NCBI GenBank assembly: GCA_008933995.1
Contig: WARS01002890.1
Location: forward strand, 186,001-250,000
DNA length: 64,000 bases
Source: Datnioides undecimradiatus
Taxonomy: Eukaryota > Chordata > Actinopteri > Lobotiformes > Datnioididae
Direction of reading: 5' to 3'
Below are positions 39,383 through 49,448 of the stretch, in pieces. Every line of letters begins with the position of its first letter. Within the stretch, counting starts at the first letter, position 1. A program made the position numbers and the translations under genes. The notes beneath the pieces were generated by a model. That model did no database searches. It was given only the letters and a program-made list of their open reading frames with translations, and was not told the origin of the DNA.

Positions 39383-40152
39383 AGCAGCATCAACAACAAC
39401 AGCAGCAGCTGCAACACCCTTTTCACTATCGCTCAAAAAACTTCCAAAAGCGGCTTGGACAGACAAGAAAGCACCGAAAGAAAAAAAGGCGGGTGGTGAT
39501 CCACAGCATCATGAGGGACGGAAAGCTGGTGGGTGTGCCCCTGAGTAAAGACACCCGCAAGAAGCTGTTGGTCCTGAGGAAGAAGAGGGGCAAACTGCAA
39601 GCACAGCTCAACAAAAAAAAGCTGCTGGCCCAGCTTAGGAAAAAGGGCGGCGTGCTGAAGGTGAAGTCGTGGTGCGGAGGTGCAGTCAGGGTCACCGGAC
39701 TCACCTCAATGGACGTCCCCATCAAGCGATTCCCCTGCCCCATCTGCCCCAGCGCCACGTACGCCAAGCAGGGCTCCCTGCTGGTCCACTACGCCGTCAG
39801 GCACCCGCCAAGGAACTCAGGCCGCTACGCCCGCCTGCGGTGCCAGGTGTGTGGAAGACGCACCAGCTCACTACACAAAGCCTTGAAACACAGGGGCCAG
39901 CATCTTAAACAAGCTGCATTCCAGTGCTGCAAATGCCGACACCGCTTCTGGAACGCCGGGCTTCTGGCCCGCCACCGGTTCTCCTGTCGGGGGCTAACCA
40001 CCGTCAGCGGGGGCGGGAACTGGGAACTGATGAAGATGAAATCTCCATCGTCACAGGACCAGTCCGATACTGACCACTCACCAATCCAGCTAACGGTCCC
40101 GGTTTTGGTCCAGCCTGAGAGATCAATAGATCTGACTGCGTACAGTCAGTAA
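35962..40152 (+). CDS. znf865: ZNF865-like C2H2 zinc-finger protein with long polyglutamine tract
   Basis: One uninterrupted frame of 1396 aa. The first in-frame ATG is 35962; 29 upstream codons are open but lack ATG. The N-terminus (FQFSKYPMDILEML) resembles the start of mammalian ZNF865. Then come Gln-, Ser-, Pro- and His-rich stretches. C2H2 fingers lie at about residues 514, 558, 586, 613 (CCHC-like end), 880, 908, 936, 1011, 1044, 1257, 1292 and 1320 (CCHC). Fingers 880-958 are joined by TGEKP-type linkers and carry RRAETLRRH, FREPFHLTKH and AYAQSLVRH, close to ZNF865 as I remember it. A 33-Gln run is at 1110-1142. A Lys/Arg-rich block (about 1155-1235) is probably a nuclear localisation or nucleic-acid-binding segment. 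The expected role is a nuclear DNA-binding factor; targets are unknown. Human ZNF865 is shorter (about 1060 aa). Another polyQ C2H2 protein is possible but less likely. Confidence 0.8.
39289..39408 (+). repeat. znf865: coding CAG/CAA repeat (polyglutamine)
   Basis: 33 consecutive Gln codons (CAG with scattered CAA), one His codon, then six more Gln codons. It lies inside the zinc-finger CDS between fingers at about residues 1044 and 1257. Confidence 0.95.
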
Positions 40153-41398
40153 AAGAAATAAAACCGTTTTTTAGACTAGATTGTTTTTATGTTTATCTTT
40201 TTTTAAATAATCCAAGAAGCAAGAGCTAGCAAGTTTTTAACAGGAAGAGACGGGAGAGAGGGGAGCGTTTAGCTAACGTCCCCGCGCCTCTCCCAGGCCT
40301 AACCTACTACAGCAGCGGTGGTCGGTGAGTTAGCGTGGACTTCAAAAGGCCCGAAATCAGAACCACCTGCAGTACCTGTCCCGCCCCCCCCTTCTCCTAA
40401 GGCGAAGGACGTCTAGACCACGTGACGATTTTAGTAGCACCTGTCTGACAAACGCATTAATCCGTTTTCCTTTCCGTCATCTTTCTTTCCCCCGCGTTAG
40501 CAGTGTTTGTGCATAACTATGGATTGGATGCCTGTCGTAGACGTGAGGTACCTTTGTAGTACCAGTTTATTTTTTCAAATTGTTTTCACATTATTCACAG
40601 TTATAAACAGTATAGTCCGTGTCTCTTGCTCTGTATGTTTATTTGTTGCCCCGGCGGAGATTCTCTCCCTTTTTATACGATGCCAAGGCATCAGCCCTCA
40701 AGATCAATTCATCTTTACAGCTAATCCTGACCCGACAGTCCGAGAACCTCGAGAAAAACGAGTTTTCACAGCAGCAAAGAGGTCTTTTCTGTCACAAAAG
40801 GCAATACCAGTTGACGCGCTGAAGTGACTGAAAAGCATTTAAAAAAAAAAAAAAAAGGACAAAACAGAAGAAGAAGAAGTGTCAGTGAGCTTGTTTTTAA
40901 TGTACACTACTTTTTTTAAAAAGAGGCGAGCGGAAAACACGACTCGAGCTGTTAATGTGTTCAGGATCTGAAAAGGACACCAGGAATAACCGGAGTGTAC
41001 TGTACAATTCGTATTATATTTTATTATATATTGATTATTTGCTGTTTTTTACTCCAAGTATCATTTCTTTTATCATTGTTGGTATTGTATGGGTGGGAGG
41101 GAACGAGCTGGGGGCTATCTTTGTAAAACAGCGGGATGAGTATATGTATCGATGTGATATTTCCCCCCTGTAAACCTTTTACCTGCTCCCTCATTGACAC
41201 AGTTATGCCCGATTTTTGTAACAAAAGCGTGTACACATAGTTCATTACTTAGGTCCTGTCCAGACGTGTTTTTTCTTTTATTTTCTGTAAAACTAAAACA
41301 TGTAATATTATTATTACTAAATTACTATCCTTTTCTTTGCCTAAAAAGTGAGTTGTTGAAAACCCTCAAATCAAATAAAAAAAACAAAAACTGAAACT
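40153..41398 (+). other. znf865: znf865 3' UTR
   Basis: Non-coding AT-rich sequence follows the stop at 40150-40152 up to a canonical AATAAA at 41374-41379 and an A-rich stretch. Poly-A and GAA runs occur near 40842-40880. An AATAAA only 5 nt after the stop (40157-40162) is unlikely to be the main signal. Confidence 0.55.
41374..41379 (+). terminator. candidate znf865 polyadenylation signal
   Basis: AATAAA about 1.2 kb after the stop codon, in an A-rich context, followed within about 50 nt by the return of ordinary intergenic composition. Cleavage would be expected around 41390-41400. Confidence 0.5.
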
Positions 41399-42669
41399 TT
41401 ACATCCTCCGCTTGGTTCATGCCGACATCTGCGACTCCTCCGGACAGAAGTAGCAAAAGCTAGAGCGGCGCTTTGTTTTGCAGGTTTCCAGGAAATAAGC
41501 TAATGATAATTTGCAGGAAATGTGTTTTAAATTAGAAATGTTTCACTGAAAGAAGAGCTCAGTTTGAACCCGACCAGTCGATCCTGAAACCGAGTCTGTA
41601 AATGAACCTTCAGCTGATTGGTCCGCCGTGTGCGACGAACAGTAGGTTACAGAGGCACCGAAAGTTCAACTGAGGCTGTAAATAAACACGATTCTTCACA
41701 GGAAACTTGTTGGAAAATGAATTACGGCTGTTTTTAAACGAAGAAGGCTTCATTTCACTCATTTAACACTTGATCATTTCGCTGTTGGGGGGTGGAGGAG
41801 TGAGGCTTTGTTGCAGTTTACCTCTCGGCCTTGTACAATTTAAGGAAAAAGACAGCTGTAGTTTTAACGTGTCTGTTTATTTGATCGAGAAGCTGATTGG
41901 ACAGAAAAGAAACACTGAAACCTCTTAGAATGGCTTCAAGAAGAAACCTTACGGAGTCTAAAGCTGGTTATTAGCAGGGACGTCACAATACACGGCAAAT
42001 CTCTGTTATAAAGAACTACTTCCTGTTTACAGCCAGGGCGGACTGCTTTGTGCATCACATCACATCAACAATTCAGCAGACAAACTAAGAATCGACATCT
42101 GTGAGCACTTAATCTCATTGCGCCGTCACTGAACATGAAGCGTCCGTGCATGTAACCAGTGTTTGACACATGGAGAGCTGCAGATACTAGACTCACCCCA
42201 TCCTCCCACTTTCTATCTCGAGGGTAACCTCAGCGGTGAGTTCAGTCAGTTCAACCAAACCACAGACCAAAACACACCAACCCTCCTCCGGAGGTGTGTA
42301 ACCCTGCAGCTGACTGTGGTTTTATATCTGACATTCGCTTCTGACGATCCCGCCTGCGGCCCGACACAGTGACGCTGGATGCAGCTTAGTTTATGGTGTT
42401 TTACAGAACCCAGACCTCAGTGCAACTAGTTAACATCACAAACCAGCAGACGTCATGCACGTTGCACAGATTAAACAGGTCCCAGTTTCAGTTTTAACAT
42501 CTCACAGCGTTAATGTACTGCACGCTCCGTTCAGGAAATCCGTTCTCTGCACAGGTCAGAAGTTCACTCCGCTTCAGCTAAAGGTTAATTAAAATAGCTG
42601 AATGTTTCTCTGGACGAGCTCTCAGGGAGTCAGTTAATCTGTTAGTCGCCGTGGTTTCCTCCAACTCAG

Positions 42670-42990
42670 CCGAAGGAGGAAGGAATATGCTTTTACTGGA
42701 GTAACGGCAACAAACAGCACAGTGCAGGATTAGGCTGGTAGGAGTAAAAGTCCTGCGATCACAGTTTACTGCAGTCAAAATGTACTTAAAGTAGCAGGAC
42801 TTAGTAATTGAAAGTCCATATTTTGCAGAACGACCCCCGTCAGGTTTATTTTACTGATGCATTGGTGTGTACGTCACTTTAATACTGCAGCTGGTGCATT
42901 TGGAGCTAATTTAGGTATATAAATGACTTTATACACTGCTGAACAACTTATTAATGCAATAAATCAGTAACAATGTGAATCTGCACGATG
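42670..42990 (-). mobile_element. remnant of a non-autonomous fish element, reverse orientation
   Basis: Phrases such as GTAAAAGTCCTGC, CACTTTAATACTGCAGCTGG and GGAGCTAATTT match the reverse complement of the abundant fish element whose forward copy lies at 43870. No terminal inverted repeats survive. Confidence 0.6.
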
Positions 42991-43734
42991 CTGGTGGAGT
43001 AGCTGTATTGTAGAGGACAATGAGCAATGGTGCATCCAGACTTTGATTAGTGCAGGGTGCACGGACACACACACACACATTTCTCATACTTTAATCAGTG
43101 TCACCGCCGTATCTTTCAATATCTCAAACACATTCCAGTGTTTATTATTTTATTTAACAGGCAACAAGTTAATATTTAAGAATGGCACCAAACAAATATA
43201 ATATAAATGTTAATCCTACTCATTTTAATGTTTCCTGAAAGGAGGCACGTTCAAAAACGCTGCACACAAAAAAATAGCTGGTTTGAACTTAAGTCCCGCC
43301 TCTCACGGGAGCAACAACCAATCACAGTTTAGTGTCCGTCATTAACCTGGTCAGGTACTGGTGTAAAGATGTTTAAAATGATCTGTTTGAATTGTTTCAC
43401 ATCATGTTCACGTCACATCAGCCAGACAGACACCACGCAGCAGCCGCTCAGCCACTCGTCTGTTCCCGTCAGCCTTCCTCTGAAGCCAGGACGCCTCCAG
43501 GTGATCAGCCGCCCTCCTGCTCCTGCTCCTGCTCCTGCTCTTGAGGCGAACGCTGTGAACTTTCAGCGAAAACCAGCAGCTCCACCACAACTTCCATCCC
43601 CTCCGAGCTTGTTCCTCATAATTAATCCACTGTGTATATTTTTATCCACCCTCTCCTCCTACGGGGACGCTGGTGTGGTTCCTCTCTCCGCCCCCGCTCG
43701 CGCAGCAACAGTAGACTTTCAAAGAGCTGAAGCT

Positions 43735-43738
<4 letters not shown>

Positions 43739-43770
<32 letters not shown>
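43739..43770. repeat. (CA)16 microsatellite
   Basis: Pure CA run 100 bp before the forward copy of the fish element. Confidence 0.9.
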
Positions 43771-43772
<2 letters not shown>

Positions 43773-43869
43773 CTGGAGGTCAGGTGTTGTGCACCTGCAC
43801 CATAAGGGTCAGGTGAGCTGCTCATGCCTTGTTGAGTAGGCTCATGTGCACTGACACGTTTCTAAGTGT

Positions 43870-44415
43870 CAGTGGTGGAATGTAACTAAGTACATCTACT
43901 CTAATACTTTACTTCCAATTTGAGGTACTTCCTCTTAGATTCTCTCATTTTTGGTTTGGTTTAATTTTAAACCTCCACTCCCACACATATCGCTGCTTTT
44001 TACTCCATTTAATTAGCCTGAACACTTTAGTTACTAGTTACTTTTTGGATTACAGTATGTCAAACCCTTCCACACCAGTCAACCACCAGTGAAACGTTTG
44101 CGTCAGACTGAAGGACTGTGGGAAAACTCTTGTGCATATATATAAACTTTATTTAAAACCACAAAGCTGAAAACAGTTTTGTCTTTTTAAGAGACGCAAA
44201 CACGATGATTTTACAGAATGCAATGCATTAATTTGTTAAAATGAGCTGAATATAGCAGTATTATTAACCCAAAAACTCACATATGATGCATATAACAAAG
44301 ACAAAACCAGCTTTTTGTAGAATGAGCACTTTTGATACGCATACTCTTACTAAAGTAACTGCAGTGGAGTATTTTTATTTGCACCTTAACATCAGTAAAA
44401 GAGCTGAATCCTGAG
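43870..44415 (+). mobile_element. non-autonomous fish element, forward copy, 3' end lost
   Basis: Begins with CAGTGGTGGAATGTAACTAA, the characteristic 5' end of a very abundant fish short element. GAGGTACTTCCTC, CTTTTTACTCCATTTA, TTTAGTTACTAGTTACTTT and AGAATGAGCACTTTTGATAC follow. The 3' inverted terminus (CTTCCACCACTG) is missing. The element has no coding capacity. Confidence 0.75.
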
Positions 44416-45689
44416 GCTGGTTGCACGTCAGCGGTTTGCTGCTTTACTGGCAAACAGCCACTAGATGGAGCCACTTAGATACACTTTAAATGATGGCGGC
44501 CTCCCAAGCCTGGAGGACAGGGACCAGGGGAAATAATCTGAATTCGAAACGGATCATGAAACTCGAATCACACATTAGCGGCGTCAGGCTGTTCCCCACT
44601 TTCCCTGACTAATGCACACCAGTGCACACACACTCCTGCCTTAGTGTGCGTGTGTGCACGTGAGAGACAGGTTATTTAGGCCCTCTTACTACGAGCACAT
44701 TCCTGCCGTGTGTATTTGACAGCACCCTGTCACCAGATAGGACTTGCAGGCTTTTCCAGGTCCTTCCAGGAACTGTTGTTCCCACAGCGCAGCTGCTGCA
44801 TCTGATTCATGAATCAGAGAAATCAACAGGAAACACATGATGGGCCATGGTCATGTACGATCAGCTCCTTCGGCGGCTGCTGTTGTTATTGTGAGGTTAT
44901 GGATTAGCCATTTGAGCTTTCACTTGGATGCACACAAACACAGACGGGACAGTTAAGTATTGAGACATGCTACTCACAGAAGAACAAACATATAACCATA
45001 TCAGAAAACTAGGCAACTCTGACATGTTTATTTATTTATTCTAACAGGGATCGTGCTCTTTCATACATATAAACATAGCTTGTAAAGTAACAATAAAAAG
45101 TTTCTGTTATTATGTTGTTAAGACTGTATGTACTTTACAGTATATAGTTAGGTTCAAAAGCATCACAAATATATAACACACAACAAAAAGGGAACTATTA
45201 TTAATATTATGAATGTCTTCTATTTAATATAACATAATGCAATAAGAGCAAGTATACAGCTTCTATCGCAAAGTGAAACATAACATAAAGGAGCTCACCG
45301 GCCACATGTCGGATCTACGTTTGAACACATGTTGAGGAACAACAGGAGCCTAATGTGTCAACAAACAGACTTCCTCATGTTATTGTTGCATTGTCCCGTG
45401 TTCAAGTGTCACTTTCTGTTTACGATTTGTTCATTTTATAGGATTTTCCATTTTATTTTGTATTATTTTTATGTTTGTTTTCATTGTAAAATCTCCTGTA
45501 GCGATTCTCTGGAGTGTATTTTATAATATTTGGTGTTTATTTTCAGTTGGAGGTAGTTTATTATGAAGACATAAACGGGATATGCGCTGCATCCCTCAGA
45601 AGTGAAACACTAATCCACACAATCACCCCCCTCCTCCCTTTGTGTTCCTACCTCCAGCCGTGGCTGTCACGAGGCAGTGGCATGGGGAA

Positions 45690-45800
45690 ACCTGTGGGCG
45701 GAGACTGTGACCTATTTTCGGCCAATGGGAGGCCGGCAGAGGCAGCGAGTGACCTAGTTTCAGCCAATCGCGACGCGGCAGAGTCGCCGGTAGGCAACAG
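45690..45800. promoter_or_regulatory. duplicated CCAAT-box module
   Basis: Two imperfect direct copies start at 45707 and 45749 (period 42 bp), each reading GTGACCTA.TTTC.GCCAAT followed by GC-rich sequence. The CCAAT cores are at 45722-45726 and 45764-45768. Two CCAAT boxes in a CpG-rich patch suggest NF-Y binding and a promoter, about 2.3 kb upstream of the dbp start codon. The gene it serves is unknown. Confidence 0.4.
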
Positions 45801-46364
45801 TCGGCGCGTGCCGAAGCCATGTGCTTCTGTGGTGTTGAGAGCGCGAGAGGCAGATAGGGACACTGAGCAGGGAGGAAAACAGACGAATTAGACCTCTGCA
45901 GGCCGTTTTTAACGGATTAAACACAGTGGAACCACTGAAGATATGATTATTTTGAGGTCTAACAAACAACATTCCTTTAATTTATTAAAATAAACATCTA
46001 TAAGTCATGTGTTCAGCTTATTCTGCTGAAATCAAACATGGAGGCCGTATCTTCACCTGCTTAGTGTTACGTTTCTGGAGGAGACACGACGTGACTGTCT
46101 GCCCTCTCACATGTGAACACCTGATGCCCGTGTTTGCTTTGTTTGAGCTGCTTATTCAGACTCCTGTCACGTTGTGGGCAAAAATAATCGCATTTCCGCC
46201 CATTTTATCAGACAAGATGGAGGCGGGGAAGACAACAGGAGCACATCAAACCTCCTGAAGTCTCGGGGCCCTAAACGTCTCATTTTAGTTTTACTCTCGG
46301 TCAGTGGCCATCGCTGTTGTTTTGGCGTCGCTGTTTAAAATGACAGCGTGAGAGAAGGAGAGAG

Positions 46365-46500
46365 AGGGGCGGGGTGCGTTCATGGGCCTTCCAGGAAGGA
46401 GTTAAGATTGTGTGGGCGTGGCTTAGCGCGCAACAGTCCCGGCTGCTGCCAGCCATTGGATGACACTGCCGGGAGGAGTTGTGTTATATGCAAATTTATG
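46365..46500. promoter_or_regulatory. promoter-like cluster: GC box, inverted CCAAT, octamer
   Basis: GGGGCGGGG near 46368, GGGCGTGGC near 46415, an inverted CCAAT (ATTGG, 46455-46459) and a perfect octamer ATGCAAAT (46488-46495) occur within 130 bp. The combination is promoter-like. No coding exon follows that I can identify; it may be an alternative start for dbp or unrelated. Confidence 0.3.
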
Positions 46501-46639
46501 TTGCGTTCATGTTGTAGTCGGAAAAAAAACAAACCGCCGATTTCTTCAAGAACTTAGCTCACAAATGAAACTAATTAACCAATCTTGCCTTAGACACTGT
46601 GGGGTGTCACACCAGATACCACATTTTAAAGACGGTGAG

Positions 46640-46965
46640 GATTAACTGCCATTGTGGGGACTCTTGCAAACATCCCACACAATATTTTTTATTTTTAGGC
46701 TTCATAGCCTGTATATTTAGCATACTTTTCAAAAATGCTATATTTGCTATATTTGTTAATGTTTTAGAGTTTGTTCTTGTATATTGTCTTTTACTACCAC
46801 TTTCTGGTATTTATGCTGTAGCTTGTTTAAGTGTTTTGACCTGTCTGTACCTATATCTGACCTCATGCTGCTGTTACACTTGAATTTCCTCCTTGTGGGA
46901 CCAATGCAAACTCCTTGTATGTGAAAACCTACTTTGCAAATAAACCCTCTCTCACTGTGATTAAG
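46640..46965 (+). mobile_element. possible second LINE 3' remnant
   Basis: AT-rich sequence ends in TTGAATTTCCTCCTTGTGGGACCAATG and, 60 bp later, CAAATAAACC. This recalls the stem-forming TTTCC..GTGGGAC tails of fish LINEs but is diverged. It could instead be unrelated AT-rich DNA. Confidence 0.3.
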
Positions 46966-47039
46966 TTGGAAAAGGTGTTTGTCTTGTTGATACTCATCTT
47001 TACCAGCTTTCCCATGCGCCATGAACGCAGAACCGTGGA

Positions 47040-47176
47040 TGTAATGGCAAGGAGGAGGGAGGGGCGTTGTTTGGTGGGCGTGGCCGGTGTATGCAAACGA
47101 TCCACGCCCCCAAGCGCCTTTCCCCCGTGAGCGGTGACGTCACACGAGCGGCCCGTGTTGGTTCCAGCTGACTGGC

Positions 47177-47211
<35 letters not shown>

Positions 47212-48096
47212 GAGAGAATCAGAAAGAACGACGAAAATAGAGGGAAGTGTGTGTGTATGTGTGTGTGAGAAAGAGAGAGAGGGAGAAAGGGAGGGAGAGA
47301 GAGAGAGAGGAAAATAAGAGCCATCAGTCCCATCTATCTGACTCTCATACTACTGGATATTATTATTTTTGGGGGGTATCTCTTCATTTCCTTCATCTTA
47401 TATTTCATCGCTCATATTTAATCATAAGTTTGGTTCGGGTTTGTTTTTTATTCTTGGAGACTTCTCGCCTCGACTCGACTCCGGTCTGCTGGTTTCTAAT
47501 CCTCTCTCTCCACTCATTGCATGGGACGACAGCCATCCGCGTTCACATCTGCGCTTATTTTGATTATTTTTTAATTTTTTTTTCTCGCCTCCGGACTAAA
47601 ATTCCTCCTCAGCCGAGCGCCCGACGGACCGGACCCGACCGTGAGCCACCGCGAACTGAAAGGGGACTTTCACTCCTGCGCCTCCGGGATTCAATTTGCC
47701 TTCCTTGTGTGCGTTTATTAGTGCGGGGCTGAGTTAGTTTGAGGGGGAATTTGAAAGGAAGCGTGGAGTGACAGCAACTCCTGAAGGCTCAGCCCGTCTG
47801 AGCGGATGAATTAGACTCGGTCAACATGGTGCCATTTTGGAGATAAGTCCCCCTCTTTTAGTTCGTTTCTTTCCACATTTGTCTTCATGGGACGGGCGGA
47901 AAAGCGGGACGTCAGGTGGAGAATTTGAGCGCACACACGCGTCACCTGGCCGCGCACCTTTTGACGGCGCGCCTGTCAATTAGTATCGCTAATTGGATTA
48001 TTCTGATCTTGAACTTAGAGCCTGCAGGTTGCTCTTCTCCGCCTCCTCCACCCCCGCGCCTCCCCTCACCTCCCCCCCTCCTCTTCCCTGGAAGTT
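47040..48096 (+). promoter_or_regulatory. probable dbp promoter and 5' UTR
   Basis: The region is GC- and CpG-rich for the neighbourhood. It has KLF/SP-type GGGCGTGGCC and CACGCCCCC, an octamer-like ATGCAAA (47091-47097) and a perfect CRE palindrome TGACGTCA (47135-47142). A (GA)n tract (47176-47320) and about 750 bp of likely 5' UTR follow. No canonical E-box lies within it; the nearest are just inside intron 1. The transcription start is not resolved. Confidence 0.5.
47176..47320. repeat. (GA)n-rich tract in the dbp 5' region
   Basis: GA runs at 47176-47218 and 47270-47312 separated by mixed and GT-rich sequence, just after the CRE. Confidence 0.85.
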
Positions 48097-48292
48097 ATGT
48101 CAAGGCCTCTCGCGCAGCTCTTACCGCCGGATCTCCCTGCCGGGGCCACGAGCCCCCAGTTTGGGGCCAGCAACCCAGCTGGAAGTGCCCCTCAAGGTGG
48201 ACACCTGACCTCCATGACCAACCTGAAGTCGCTGCTCCAGCTGCCAATCAAGGCCGACCAGAGAGGCACCAAGGACTGCTGCGAGATGAAAG
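48097..48292 (+). CDS. dbp: dbp coding exon 1
   Basis: Begins MSRPLAQLLPPDLP and ends CCEMK with one base of the next codon at gaaag|gtgggt. MSRPL is shared with HLF and the (K/R)SLLQ helix with DBP. It lies at the 3' side of a CpG-rich region. Two CACGTG motifs follow within 25 bp of the donor. Confidence 0.75.
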
Positions 48293-48958
48293 GTGGGTGT
48301 GTGCACGTGTGCACGTGTGTGTGTGTGTGTGTGTGTGAGGGGTCCTGTAGGCTTGAAACTTTAAAGAGGCAGTGAGGAAAATACCTCAGCCAGCAAGTCC
48401 GTGCGGGTGAAATCCACTTCTGAGTCACTATAAACGCATTAAAATGTATTTTAATATAGTGTGATAGAAGTTTGTGTGATGCATTATGGGAAATGTGAGT
48501 GGAGGTTTGGAGAAAATCCACATTAAATGCAGTAAAGTAGTATAAATAGTAACAATAAATGCAGTTTTGAAGCCCCGGCAGAGATATTTTATGAATATTT
48601 GAGTGATTTTAGCTAAATTAGTCAACGACAGCAGATTAATAAGATCATATTTTTGATGTTCTTAGTGCAAAATGTGATGGTTTGCTGATTTTCTTTGTCA
48701 GATATGATATGTAGGGGAGTACGTTTGGGTTTAGGACTGTTTGCTGTGCTCATTTTAACCCAAAACATAAATGTTGGATTAATCAATAATCAATATAATC
48801 CCAATTGGCTGTGCAAGCAATCAATACAGAGCCTATAAGTCTCTGCAGAAATGTCACAGGAATATTGCTGTGATTATTCACTGTGTGTGTGTGTGTGTGT
48901 GTGTGCATGTGACTGAGTGGGTAGGTGTGATTGTAAAAGACAGAGGCCCTGCTTATCC

Positions 48959-48991
<33 letters not shown>

Positions 48992-49407
48992 CTGCACATG
49001 CACATGCACACACTGTTTTCACTTCAGCCTTCCTCCTTCTGGCCCACTGGATTTTGTTTTTATATGAAACGTTTCCTTTTTGCATTTGGTGGAGAAATGA
49101 AATGATCAGGAGGAGGAGGAGGAGGAGGAGGACTGGAAGAAGAGGGCTTTAAAAAAAGAAACACAATCTGGAGTGGATGCCATCAAAATGCAGCCAAAGC
49201 AGCAGCAGTGGCGGCGGCGGCGGCGGTGGCAGAGCAGTCGTTTGTGTTGAATCTGATTCTCTGGTCTGTTTAAATAAAGGTTACTGAGTGGGATTGAATT
49301 GTTTCCCATCCACCAGCTGCCATGACAAATATTAACCAGGCTGCCTCTCCTTCCTCTCTTGCTGTGGGGATGTCATAACTCCTAGTCAGCTGCTGTCACA
49401 CACACAC

Positions 49408-49448
<41 letters not shown>

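Larger units (their letters stand above)
41399..45689. other. intergenic spacer between znf865 and dbp
   Basis: No coding sequence is recognised. Two oppositely oriented copies of a fish repeat occupy 42670-42990 and 43870-44415, with a (CA)16 microsatellite between them. The remainder, notably 44950-45560, is AT-rich. Confidence 0.5.

Noticed and set aside
36111..39767. Many frames overlapping znf865 on other frames and the minus strand, including a polyleucine one opposite the CAG run
   Set aside because: They are shadows of the strongly biased zinc-finger CDS and its repeats.
40157..40162. AATAAA five bases after the znf865 stop
   Set aside because: It would leave almost no 3' UTR. A better placed signal lies at 41374.
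45329..45891. Hydrophobic short frames in AT-rich DNA before the CCAAT module
   Set aside because: Phe/Tyr/Leu-rich content follows from AT-rich composition, with no conserved motif.
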